This document shows, in pieces, positions 37,061-48,853 of a stretch of 64,000 bases of DNA. Both the position numbers and the translations under genes were made by a program. Each line of letters begins with the position of its first letter. Positions within the stretch are counted from its first letter, which is position 1. The stretch covers positions 14,333,338 to 14,397,337 of the forward strand of contig OU452234.1 of assembly GCA_911728455.2 (NCBI GenBank), read 5' to 3'. A model generated the notes under the pieces. It did not search any database, had not been told where the DNA came from, and saw nothing but the letters and a program-made list of their open reading frames with translations. The stretch comes from Marthasterias glacialis (lineage: Eukaryota > Echinodermata > Asteroidea > Forcipulatida > Asteriidae).

Positions 37061-38608
37061 GCCGGATCATACTTGCTGCAACTGCGCGCACGCATCCGAC
37101 ATTGCGAATGTCAGATTTAATAGGGCCTTGTCACACAAGGCAATTTACAGCAAAGATCGTAAGATGTGTTACTCCGGCTGAAATGTGAAGTATGCACTGG
37201 ACGCCATTTCAGTAAGCAAATCTTTTGATACAACAATAGATCAGTGCCGACAATGACCATTGCTAACAAAGCTATAACAAAACATTTGCTTCCTAAAATG
37301 GCGCCCATGCCGTACTTTCACATTCCAACAATAGAAAGAGCTCCAGTTATCTATCTTGCGCCTTTGGCGCTATACGATCTTTGATTTACAGGCAACCAGT
37401 TCCCAGGCAATCTCCCAGAATAAAAGGCATTCACAGTTGAATGTTCGACGAATTCTCTTGAGGATTGTGTGACATTGTCTGAAAAATACCCCATGTGCTA
37501 CCAAAGTGTTTCTTGTGCATGCGGTGCAGTTGGTTGCCTCCAAGTTGCCGGTAAAAATTGCCCAGTGTGACATGGCCCTAAACGTCTCATCCTTCATCAA
37601 AATAAAAAAAATACGTATGCATTAAATTTGCGTTTGCGTCCGGAAACGCACGCGTTAACATTGTGTTCAGACGTCCTTTGAAAATTCTCCGTGTGCAGTG
37701 CAATGATCCTTTTCCTGTATCGTTGATTGGTTAAAGAAAATGGACAGAATTAAGGAAGTTCTCCTTTTGTCAATACTGTGGCTGGCTCACCACTGACGTC
37801 AAACAAGACCAAAAGCGCAAAGATGGTATATTATTCGTCCTTTAAATCAGCAAAGAAGTGAAAAGGGAGAATTTCATGCTCTCATTTACTGCCACTGCGT
37901 ATACGCATCCGACAAATGTTAAAATATTTCAATTTGTCCGATTACGCATCGCATCCGATTACGACCCGGTGTGGCAGTCTTGGGTTTCCGGCGTGCTCAG
38001 TTTTCCGGATGACCAAATATGGTACAATGACGTCATGCAGTGTCTGCGCACAGCAGACGAAAGTCGTCCGTTTCAGTGCCGTGCTGAGTCGTATGTACGT
38101 GTCAGGATACACCTGATACGACCAGAAAAGGAGGTTCGTTTTTAATACGAGGAATAAGTTGTTTATTGTTTTCACATTTTGCACACAACTTTTAAGAAAG
38201 GAGTTATGACTTCGAAGAAATGTAACCTGGTTCAACTTGAACCCATGGACACGTGCAAACACGGGCTAAGAGAATGTGGTTGTGCGGAGAATAATCGTAT
38301 GATTACTACCATGTTGTCACCCGGAAATCGTAGCACGCCAGAATACTGAGACCATGATGCCCGCGTGCTGAAATGCCCGGCTACGTCATCCAGAAAACTG
38401 AGCACGCCGGAAACCTGAGACCGCGACACCGGTACGACCTCTTTTTCATTTCTAAAAAACTCGGACACAGAAGCGCAGTATGATTACGCACTGCGCTTCC
38501 ATTTTGCACACTGCGGCTTGTGCGCAATGGGTCTGCGGCTTGTGCGCAATGGGTCTGCGTGCTGTGTACGCAGTGAAAACGCAGCGAGTGTGAACCGGAC
38601 CCCGAAAA
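37061..38608. mobile_element. degenerate non-autonomous DNA transposon
   Basis: The ends are related inverted sequences: GGCCGGATCATACTTGCTGC at the left and the complement of GGTCCGGTTCACACTCGCTG at the right. Internally, TTTCCGGCGTGCTCAGTTTT (37987) recurs inverted as AAAACTGAGCACGCCGGAAA (38394). A 95-codon open frame (37858-38145) lies inside but shows no protein family. Confidence 0.55.
37121..37580. repeat. MITE nested in the 37-38.6 kb element
   Basis: 460 bases. Left end TAGGGCCTTGTCACACAAGG pairs with right end CCCAGTGTGACATGGCCCTA; the matching continues inward (GCAATTTAC against GTAAAAATTGC). Confidence 0.7.
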
Positions 38609-38674
38609 ACCTTGAAAATTCTCGTCTCGATTACAACATAACCGCACTCACTTAGAATTGCACAAACAATCTTA

Positions 38675-38862
38675 CAGTGGCGTAAACCAGACATTTTTAT
38701 TTGGGGAGGGGGGCAAGCGGGGTTATAGAAATTACTTCGGAGGGGGCTACTTCATGTATCGAACCATTCATTTGTGCATTTTTTCGATCTCATTAATTGG
38801 GGGCAAGGGGAAACAAGGAAACTGAGTGGGGACTTAGCCCCGCCCCTTTGGTTACGCCACTG
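38675..38862. repeat. MITE, GGCGTAACCAG family, copy 1
   Basis: Ends CAGTGGCGTAAACCAG and TTGGTTACGCCACTG, flanked by CTTA on both sides. A relative lies at 46438-46617. Confidence 0.75.
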
Positions 38863-39784
38863 CTTACAAACCATTTAAAATCACCAGAAATAGTTGGCGA
38901 TAGTCGAAAATCATATATTAGGCCGATGTGAAATTATTTCTTTATAAAATAATGCTCTCATGATTTCAACCGCTCCGTGCATGCACAACGTAACGAGGGC
39001 ACCCTTTTCCCTTAAAATGAAGAGTAAATAACAGACGTGTGAAGAGTTACGCTGCCCATTTTACACAATCTGTACTTTTGTTACCCGAAGTATTTTGTGT
39101 GCGATTTTTAGTTTAAAAGTTGAATGATAAACACCCGAGAATTGTCTACGCCAGTCAAATTGTTATTTGAATACAATTATTATCTTGTGTCATCATCTGT
39201 TATCGAAAAAAGGACACTAAAATGAGCAGAACTCCCTTATAGATTTTGTTTATATGCATCTTTTGACCAAGACGAAGTCTGGATGCGTCCACAATTGATT
39301 TCTCATAATTGAACTTTAAATACACCGTTTTGTGAAATGTGCACATGACGATACACCCATCAATCGCGATTATGGGTGTTTAAAATTTGATTAAACTTGA
39401 ATTGAATTTTAAATGGCCCTGCTTCATCCGGTATTATTGGCGTTTATTCAACAATAGAGGGCCACGATGTGCCGTGCACGGAGCGGAGAGATTGTCATCA
39501 AACTTAAAATAAATCTCTCAATACTGAGAGGTCACGTCATCAAACAAGCAAACAAACAAACAAACATTCCCAACAGACAAACAAGAAAATTAATCAAGGC
39601 GAGCTCTGTGGGACACAACTTTAAAAAGACATTAATCCTTCATACAAAAAATTCACTTCAGAACCGAGATGGCCTACGGCACTATGGCATTTTAGGACAT
39701 GTCAAAATTAAGGACACTTGTTTTCACCACACCATCCCTCACCCCGCCCCCTCACACCAACTCCAACCTGTTATAGCATAACGA
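38863..39784. other. intergenic, nothing recognised
   Basis: AT-rich, no gene. A short CAAACAAA run lies at 39542-39566. Confidence 0.4.
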
Positions 39785-42700
39785 TTAATTCGTCATCACC
39801 CTTTCGTCCACAGAAAGACCCTCAATTATAACGGCACTGTGGTTGTTGCCGCCATTAACGGCAACATAAAACAGTTGTTTTTCCAATTCGTATGGGACGT
39901 TCATATGAAGTTCAACACTCGTCCTCTGACTGGTACCCGCTTTGCCATCGCCCTCTGTTGGTCCGCATTGCCGTAGCTTCACTATACAGTATATCGGATA
40001 TGTATCGCCTCTGTCAACCAGTTGAAAATCGTAGCAGTCGCTCGTTGGTAACTTGGCAGTAGATCGCATGTTATAGATACCCGCTTGGTTGAAATTGGAA
40101 GGAGATAACATAAGCGATCCGTCTTGAAGGATCATGAGTCGTATGCCTTGAACCTCATCCGGATCAGGTGGGTTGACACCAGAGCTCCTAATATAGACAT
40201 ACACTCCGGATTTCCCCGCTGACGGGGATGCCGTATCGGCGTCTACGAACTGCACTTTCCCGCTCACAACAATGGTCCGAGTTTTCTTCATCTCTGGTTT
40301 GTACGGCACCTTCGAGACGAGCCAGCTCCCGGACCCGTCTAAAACAGCTTGCTCCTTGCCCAGGAACGCTATGGAGTTCTCTTCTATGAGAACCGGATCC
40401 CAAAGGTTCCGGTTCCAGGCTGGACCGTTCTTGTCGTCGGAACTAACGGAGAGTTTGGTGCCAGGGGAAACTTGCTTTATATTGTCCAGAATACTTGGAG
40501 GAAGGTTGTAGAAAACTTTCTTGGGGTCCATGACCTGTCTGAAGTATACGAGTTCTGCAACAGGAAGGATGTCATATTTATCCGCCCAGACAGTCACAGT
40601 GAACCGGCTGGCGAGGCTTAGCAACCACTTCAACTGGCGGGTTGATTTTCCCGCGAAAACAGCCCTCACGGACAACGAAATAGGCAACTTTGTTGTGGCA
40701 CAAACCTTTGCCATTGCAACGACATGTTGCCAAGTGTATCTCTGTTGGATGGGGTCAGGGTTCCATGCCGAAGTCCAGCCGAGCGAAAGGGTTATTTTAG
40801 GCAACTGACTGCTGGTGCTAATTATCTTGATAAAGCTTTCGTAATTCACAGCAAACTCGTTGCTGTTCGGACCAGGTAAAATATCCGCATGTATCCAAAC
40901 CGGAGCGTGCAGAAGCGTGTTGACATTTGACAGTACGGGCACGCCATACATCACTGCATCAGAGCTGCCAAAGTTCAACTTCACGCCTTTGTTGGAGAAT
41001 CTTGCAACTATGGTGAGCCAATCAGACAAAGTGATGTCGTGCTCGGTGTTTGGTTTTGGCGCAATGACGGCTGTGCCATTTGTCTTTTTCATGTCATCGT
41101 CCCACTTGATTTGAACGTCAGTCTCGACCATCATAGTCATGAAGTCTGCAAAAATAATATCATTGGTTTACTTCAATTGAAATGTAGTGAGATTTGTCGT
41201 CAACTTGGTGAAGTGCTTTTAGTTTTAAACCCTCCTACGTAAGAGTCCTTCTTAATCAATATGTGCCACATCTTTGACTCCTTAAAACGCTTCACATTGT
41301 CTACACCTTAACTGTTTACAAATCTTTACCGTCTTGTTGTTTATTAATGCTTGTTTATTTGTTTTCCTTATGTACATGTAACCTACTTGTCTGCCAAGTC
41401 CAATGTTTGTCCAATCTTTTTGGCCGTCTGTCTTGTCCTAGGGCTGATTTCTACAAGACTCGACTTACTTAATTCAGCCTCCATACTCCTCTATTCTATT
41501 TCACTGTTTTCATTGACTGTGATTAATTGGTTATTGTACTTTGTTTTTGTAATTATTTTCCTTTGTAAATGTTGTCTTAATTGGGAGACTGTTGGACGGT
41601 CCTTTTTCAGTTTGCACCAGTGAATGCTCAGAACTATGATCCTAATATGGAGCATGTGCGCACATGCTCAGAACTGTCAAAACAGACCGTTGTGTCTGCT
41701 GCCGCCAGCGTTTCAAAAGTTTCCCATTGAAGCCCTTGGGTTGGAATAAATACAAGGTAGATTTTCATCTTTCGTGGCAATATCATTTATTCTTTAAGAA
41801 AAACAATACGAAATTCACGCAGTTTATTAAAATTAAAACATTTACTTGCCCTTTAATGCTTCCATTAGAATCCCCCTGTTGTTAACTTCGCTGTACCACG
41901 TGATCTCTTTCCCATCAACGTACATTGTCAAAAAGTAGTCTAGGAGTGTATCCCCCGTGTGAGACTTCTTCTGATGCTCCATGGTTTCTACAGAGGGCGG
42001 CATACGGTCTTGACCTACGTAAAAAGAAAAAAGCTTGCAATGTAGTGACTTTATACCCATTTTCACTACAAATTATCCATGGGCAAAGCCTGTCACTCAT
42101 TTCGGTACATGCAGAACTTGGAACAAAATTCCTCCATGGTTAAGTCACCCTTTTCACCTCCTAGATGATGAATAATACGTGTCTTGGACTAAGCTAAATT
42201 TATTACAAGATGTTTTGATGATCGTGTTCATCAATTTGAAAGGAAAACATGGATTTAACAGACGGTTTACCTCGAAACTCTTTCTCAAATAGATCGGTCA
42301 CTCTGGTCTCGCCCGCGAAGAGTCCGGCAACTGGAATAACAAGCAAAAACAAACAAAGATTTTAAAAACAAAAGTTGACTCTTTAAGTATTTTGTCAAAG
42401 TTGTGACCCATGCCATTGTGCAACACAGTGGCAGTGAACTGATAACTCTTTATTGAGAGTTTCAATATACTCATCAAAACAAAGGTATTTTGTTCAATCA
42501 CCTATTTTTCAGTAATTTGTGTTTATATCGTGTATTAATGGAAATCTTATTCCTTCCTCTTCACATCGAGGACATATGTAACAATCACTTAAATATAGGT
42601 GGCTAAACAAACAAAAAACATTTCCACGGTTTTTGAACGAGGTTATTGGGTGCAAGCTCTTACAATCAAAAGTTGTTCAATTTTATGTTTAATATTTCCA

Positions 42701-45665
42701 CAATTTGGGGAAAAGGTCTTTGTGTGTCTGGAAAATCTACCAAACAAAAATTCATTGTTTTGTTTTGTCATTGCTTTCCTCGTTACTTTATTATTTGGAT
42801 GGGAAATTTAACATAAATGATGCAGTGTTCGCCTGTCTGGTTTTGTAAACAACATAAAATGGCGAAGGAGTACACTATTAGTCCAAGGGTACAAAGATTG
42901 CCAAACGTCGTATTTATGCAACACCCAACTGCAACTAATTAATTAAGCAAGACATCGCTTAAAGCTACAGATCAACATTGGCAAGAAGAAAAACATAACT
43001 GTTCATAGGTTTACAAATACCTTACATGGTGTAAAGATATTGAAGGTTGAAAACTTTCCTTGAAATATTTCTGCCTGAAATGTTATCGTTTTTAAATAAT
43101 AAATGAAATCAGATCCAAAATTTAGTTTTCGTCGAGACGAAAACCTGCCTATAGGATCTTGTGTGCAAAACTGCTGAATGCATTTTTACAGTTTTCTCGT
43201 AAATAAAACAACCGTGCGAAATGAGCTGACATTTTTACGGGTTGAACTTATTACAAATATCTTGATTTGTGCAAAGAATGGAAGCATTTACAGTCAGTTT
43301 ACCAATGTTGAGCTGGGGCTTTGAGGAGATTGTGAAATGTTGTGAAATGGACAAAGTCAGCCTGCTTATAATAATAGCCGCCTTCTCGTGTATAAAGGCA
43401 GAGTTATTCACAATCCTGAAAAAAAAGAATAATAATTAACAACTAATTTCTTTTGAGGATGTTTGGTCATGGAATTGAATTTACGAGGTGCATCCTACCA
43501 AATTTCAATACATTGGTTTTTTAACTCATTGATGGTATAATTGAGTGTTGTTTTGTTTTATCAAATTATCTACATGTTGGATAATCGATCCAAAATGGCA
43601 AAAGAGAAAGCGACACCCGTTGATCTACTGTGCCGCACCCATCTCTAAACTTCTCTAATTTCAACCATTCCCTGGATAACGTCTTGTCTGGAGGCTAGTT
43701 TTCCTCATGTTATTATTATATTAAACATTGTGGTCGTGTACACTTAAAGGTAAAACTTATGATTGGCAAACCTGATAGTGCTAGTTCTTACTTTGATTCA
43801 ATATCATGACAAAAAATCTGTGAAAATTTGGGTTCAATCCGTCGTCCGAGTCAGGAGAAAATTGTCAAATCCGTGCACACTTTTCGGTATGTAAGCACAT
43901 TGCCCTTAATTGCGATTGTTGAATCGGGGTCTTCAAATTCTACTTTCTCGACTTTGACAGTATTTCAGCCTGAAGTATTTCTGTGGAAGATTGGAACTGG
44001 TGTGAACTTCATAATCAGTAAGCTCCCAGACTGATACTAATTAACGAAATCATGAATACCAATCCTGTTTTTTTTTATTCAATATTGTCACAGAATCTCT
44101 GTGATGTTTAACTTTCATTGTTTAGAGACAATATTGGCACAACAGCAGCAGCAGCAGCAATAAAGACAACAAAACGGTGATGTACGTTTCTTCCATTAAA
44201 ACTAAAATGACATGTTCGTCATTTCGTTTAATCTAACAAGCTGTTTAGTTCAACTAAATTTTAATTCTAAGCATCTGAGAGATACATACCAATTCCTGAT
44301 TCGCCGCCAAATATGTTTCCGTCATCTGTTATTGACAAAACAGAGCATAATCATCATTCACAAAAACACACCTCACACATTCTTATCACATCCAACATCT
44401 TGGGTCCCCCGTCACGCAGTAAACCTACATGGGCCATTCCCACTGTCAATATCTGTAATTATTGTTGACGTTAGCTGCAAATGGTACAGTCATAATGTTA
44501 TCCATGTGCAATTGTGTTTGCGATTGACCCATTCTTACTTTATTTTATCATAAGTAAAACGTAACTTTTCTTAATAAACAGCTCTATAATTCGGCCCACA
44601 TAGGCCTACCCGGATGTCATTGGCGGATTCAGGTAGGGCTACTATAGGGGACTGTAGCCCCCCAAAACAAACAAACAAACAAACAAACAACCAAACAACC
44701 CAACAAACAAACAAACAAACAAACAAACAACCCAACAAACAAACAAAACAAAAACAAAAAAAATCGTTAACAAAAATATAATAAAAAAAATTTTTTTAAT
44801 AATAATAATAATCATAACATTAGGCCAAATAATAAAATTAAAATAAATAAATAAACATCACAGAAAGAACCCTCATGTTTTCCCCCTCATTTCCCCACTC
44901 ATTGTGCTTCGTTTTTCTCTCCCTTTCATTGTAATTTTGTAGACCTTTCATCGTCCCCCCCCCCCCTAAAAATATTCTGGATCTGCCCATGGATATTTGA
45001 CCTTTACATATTTTCAATGTGCTTATGTTTTGGTTGACAGTCTTCAAAGCACTATTAATATAATTTTATAAAGACTGTTGTATGTCCAATGCTTTCGGGA
45101 AGTGTGGACAAGTCTTCATTTATCCACGAGTTGACTTTACGAGTCTTTGCATTAATAGCCACTCCAAGAAGTGACTCTGAGAGGCTCCGCTGGGATCTCC
45201 GTTAGAAGGCCTACCCTGAGATCCGGCCGTCTGTGGCGCGCTCTCAATGGCGCCCAGGCACGTATGAGTAATAATGTAGGGAAGCTATACTACAGTTTGT
45301 GCAACGAACAAGTATTTTATGAAACCATATTGGAAAAAAAATCAGACAATAAATCGAAATGAGTTAAAGCATTCTGGTAAGCGTTTTCCTAATCATTCAC
45401 AACATGATTGCCATGGGTGGTTGTGTATTATTCGGCTATTACATGCAGTATTCTTGCGTATGGCCCCCTGGCGTTCTTAGATCAACAATCTGTAATAACA
45501 CATGCACAAGTTAATAGTTCAAAATGACTTACTTCCCCCACCGGACACGTGAAGTCCGAGTTTCCAAATCCTTCCTAGTAGAATAATGGACACCGCAGTA
45601 CTGCAACAAATCAACAGCATAAGAAAGCGGCAATACCGTCCCATCCCTACCCGTCGAAGGCGCAT
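39785..45665 (-). CDS. FAM151: FAM151/menorin-family membrane protein
   Basis: I read five exons on the minus strand: 45665-45533, 44325-44290, 42330-42271, 42014-41850 and 41145-39785. All introns are in phase 1 and the total is 584 residues, close to vertebrate FAM151A. Exon 1 encodes a signal anchor (FLMLLICCSTAVSIILLG) after a basic start, so the protein is probably type II membrane or secreted. Exon 4 has the family signature DGKEITWYSEVNNR. Exon 5 starts with MMVETDVQIKW and continues with SDWLTIVARFSNKGVKLNF, PVWIHADILPGPN and ITLSLGWTSAW, which mark the GDPD-like TIM-barrel fold of this family. Catalysis is unproven. The nematode relative menorin acts in dendrite patterning. The intron after exon 4 uses a GC donor. 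Confidence 0.85.
41583..41728. repeat. diverged MITE in FAM151 intron 4
   Basis: Starts GGGAGACTGTTGG and ends AAAAGTTTCCC, with the motif GAGCATGTGCGCACATGCTC inside. Related to the foldback at 1564-1707. Confidence 0.6.
43020..43345 (+). repeat. dispersed repeat, copy 1 (FAM151 intron 2)
   Basis: Matches 59610-59932 in inverted orientation over about 320 bases, including TTCCTTGAAATATTTCTGCC and a foldback core TTTTCGTCGAGACGAAAA. Confidence 0.8.
44618..44995. repeat. AAAC microsatellite inside a degenerate repeat
   Basis: (AAAC)n with CCAACAAAC variants at 44664-44760, then T/A runs. It lies between GGCGGATTCAGGTAGGG and a facing CTGGATCTGCCC, suggesting a microsatellite grown inside a MITE. 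Confidence 0.65.
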
Positions 45666-46437
45666 GCTACTCTACCAGGGCGACAAGATGGTCGCGCCGG
45701 GGTCGTACTAACTTGACGGGTCGGTGTTGTACGGTACAAATTGAGGCGCAACGGTTGTAGTACTCAGCCGTTTTATGTGGGGGGGGGGATATGAGTTTTT
45801 CACGGCTGGACACTACGCGGATCGATGATACTGATCGAATTAGGGCAACGGGGATTGTCACAAGACGAATGCAGACACTGCACGCGGCTGACTGTACGCC
45901 AAACCAGACAGGACGTTTTGTATTGATTGGGAGGGATCGTTAACGATCGTTTTCAAACTGATAGAAGTGAACTGTTTATACTCTGTGTTTGTACAATAGT
46001 CATTTGACCAAAAATCGTTAGAAAATAATTTGAAAACCTCTAAAATAAAACGGTTTCAGTTTGTGCAATGCAAAGTTAACTTTTTGGTTGGATTGGATCT
46101 ACCTAGTTACGTATACCTATACGGACCCATTCTGTGGGATTCTGGACCGAGCTCTGTGCATTATGACAGAGAGCTATTGTTATCTATTAATTATAATAGA
46201 TTCATTAAATACTTTTTTGGAAGATGTTCACTCTCTAATTTTCAATAAACACACAATGCGCTTCCATGCACTCTAAAACCTCCAGGGTCAGAATTCCGGG
46301 TGGGGCCTGACCCAGTATGACCCGGAACCTGTGACTAAAAATTCGGGTCGAAATGACGCAGAATCCGAGTTCAAACACATTTTTAAAACCGGTTTCAAGG
46401 TCAGCCTGACCCAGATAGGGTCAGCCCCCCTTAAACC
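45666..46437. other. upstream of FAM151, nothing certain
   Basis: The first 250 bases are GC-richer and probably hold the FAM151 promoter. No TATA box is obvious. Confidence 0.4.
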
Positions 46438-46617
46438 CAGCGGCGTAGCCAGAATTGTTTTCATTTGGAGGGGGCACAAGGGGCATTGCTTTTCAGTGGG
46501 GGGGGGGGGGAAGGGGCAGGGCCTTTTTGTTAATGAATTACATGTACATTTACAATTTTATGGGGGGCACTGGAAATTTGTTGGGGCACGTGCTCCGCCC
46601 CCTTGGCTACACCGCTG
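46438..46617. repeat. MITE, GGCGTAACCAG family, copy 2
   Basis: Ends CAGCGGCGTAGCCAG and TTGGCTACACCGCTG with G-runs inside, as in the copy at 38675. Confidence 0.75.
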
Positions 46618-48286
46618 CTTGAAATGTGGGTTGCTTTTAGAGTGTTGCTTAGCAGTTCTGTTTTAGTGAACGATGATGCGAACTCCCAAACAAAATTGAG
46701 TAAAGAACAAAGCTCAATGTGATCAGATGCAGAACTAGTACGCTTAAAAACAACTATAATTCATCAAAGCTCAGTCTGTCCATAGGTTTTTAAGAGCCAA
46801 GAATTAGTCTCTGTTAAAGAAATCGATATCCAGGTACGTATTGCCTTACGAACGGTAAACATTCATGCATAACAAGAAGTATTGACGCAAATAAACGAGA
46901 CCAAACCATCTAAATAAATCAAACCGGATCAATAGTTCCAGGAAAAACAAACAAATAACGTCAGGCAGTATGTTTCGTCGGGTCGAGCATGGTCCCTTTT
47001 TTTCTTTTTCTTTTTCTACTGTGAAAAAAACTGCATATAATTTGTGGATGAAAATCGGAATAAACACTAGAAATTTTCTCCTTTTGCACCAGACCCATCC
47101 AAGTCACATGAAGTCAGTTTTAAGAACAACGCAGACGTAGGCCCGGACAAACAATCATGAAGTTAAAGTTGCATTAAAAAAATTGCCATGATACACTACG
47201 GAGCCCTAAAGGGATGCTGAAAAACAGATTAATTAATTGAACACAGAAATAATTTGAGTTTTTGTTTTCATTTTGGGCGCTCCGGAATCGTGCACTCGAA
47301 ATCGGAGCTCGAAATAAATAATTAGTTGTGCTCGAAAACATTCCGTGCGCTCAATAAATGATTTCGAGCCCACGAAATGACTTCGAGCGCACAAAATGAT
47401 TTTTTTCGAGAAATTATTATTCGATCGGACGAAAGTGAACTAAATTAATTTTAAGTATTCATCATGCCCCTTAGGGTCTCTGCAAGAAACAAAAACAAAA
47501 AGTTATGTTTTTGTGATTTTTATCTGAAACTTACATGCTAAGGTTGATTACTACTAGAGCCGACCAGGGATGATATTCGTATCCCCCCGCTCAACCACCC
47601 CCCACCTCCCTACAATCCCACCCCGAAAGGCGTCCTGTAAAACTGCTTTAGCGCCCCCTATTGTTTGGAAATCACGTCTGAAATCCAGACACCTAAAGTT
47701 TAAATTGTGTGCTATCACTGGCTTTTAATCATACTGCAGCTGATGCAAAGGAAACGCACGTTCATTTTTTCTCCTTTTATTGCATTAAACTTTGATGGTA
47801 AGAATATGAGCCTTCTGACCTTTTTCAGTTTTTTTTAAACTGTAATATTCTTACCTAACCAGCGTATGTGCAGAATGTGGTTTGACTAGCCAGCTGCAGT
47901 TCTAGTCTGTGCGTGGGTTTTCTGTTGGCATTTCTACCAACCATGATATTAACTTACTTCAACAACAGAGGGAGCCCTTTCTTTGGATGTTAAAGGGGCC
48001 GATGACGTATTTTGTATTGGCACGATTTCCTCCTTTTGTTTCCCATGACTCCTTTTACCAATATTTTTAGCCACTATGGTCCATGGGATGGATGGTTGTC
48101 GTGACCTTCCTCAGACCCGTAATTTAACTCGAGAAGTTAAAGATGATGCTTTTTAATTCATCTATGTGTTGTATATGATTTCAACTGCGCTTGCTAATAA
48201 TAATGGTTTCTTTCTCTCCCATTCCAGCTACATTGTCACCAGAGTTGATCATCAATATCGGTGGCTAGTGATAGTCAACATCAACT
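46618..48286. other. intergenic, short repeats only
   Basis: No gene. Near 47278-47403 the motif TTTCGAGCGCAC and variants occur several times in both orientations. Confidence 0.4.
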
Positions 48287-48573
48287 GAAAACATGTACTC
48301 CAAACGAGTAGACATTGAAAAAGCTTCCATGAAATTTCATCAACACTAGAAATGATCAAGACATTCTCCCAGGGCATGCGCGGAGCCCCCTTCCACAGTC
48401 GCCCACCCACATCCCCCAGTTACTGGGTCTAGTCATCGGCAACATAAAAATGTACTCAAAATGAGTGGACATTAAAGAAGCTTCCATAAAATTTCATCAG
48501 CACTGGAAATGAAAGACATTCTCCTTGGGCATGCGGTAGCTCCCTTCCAAAGTCCCCCAACAACATCCCCGAG
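48287..48573 (+). repeat. two-copy tandem duplication
   Basis: Two diverged copies about 160 bases apart share TGTACTC-AAACGAGT-GACATT, AAGCTTCCAT-AAATTTCATCA and GACATTCTCC. They lie directly upstream of the small membrane ORF. Confidence 0.75.
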
Positions 48574-48625
48574 AAGGGATCTCATATTTTTGCAGTTCTT
48601 GGAGAGAACTTGAGACAGTAACAAG

Positions 48626-48853
48626 ATGACGTCAATGATAGGAACCTACATGCTGACGGCCGTAGCTCTCACTTGTCTCGTGGGAATTATTTACGTCTTA
48701 CTTCAAGAGCGAGACAAAGACCTGTCCAAAGAATGTTTAGAGGGAGGGACACTGTGCTACTATTTGCTCGTTACCCCTCTTACTATCTTACCCATGACTG
48801 GACTGTTCGGATTGTTCAGATGGATTGGTCTTAAATTATTTCGCCATAACTGA
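48626..48853 (+). CDS. small two-helix membrane protein
   Basis: 75 residues from an ATG preceded by GTAACAAG. Two hydrophobic helices (about residues 5-26, TYMLTAVALTCLVGIIYVLL, and 43-67, CYYLLVTPLTILPMTGLFGL) flank a short charged loop with Cys (ERDKDLSKECLEGG). The end is basic (KLFRHN). A splice acceptor-like TTTTTGCAG at 48585-48593 suggests an upstream 5' UTR exon. AATAAA signals follow at about 48943 and 48966. I know no family. The clean frame, hydropathy and nearby poly(A) signals make a real small gene likely. Confidence 0.5.
   Translation: MTSMIGTYMLTAVALTCLVGIIYVLLQERDKDLSKECLEGGTLCYYLLVTPLTILPMTGLFGLFRWIGLKLFRHN

Noticed and set aside
37858-38145. 95-codon frame
   Set aside because: It lies inside a degenerate non-autonomous transposon with internal inverted repeats and resembles no transposase.
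40272-40808. open frames antisense to FAM151 exon 5
   Set aside because: Shadow frames of a strongly supported coding exon.
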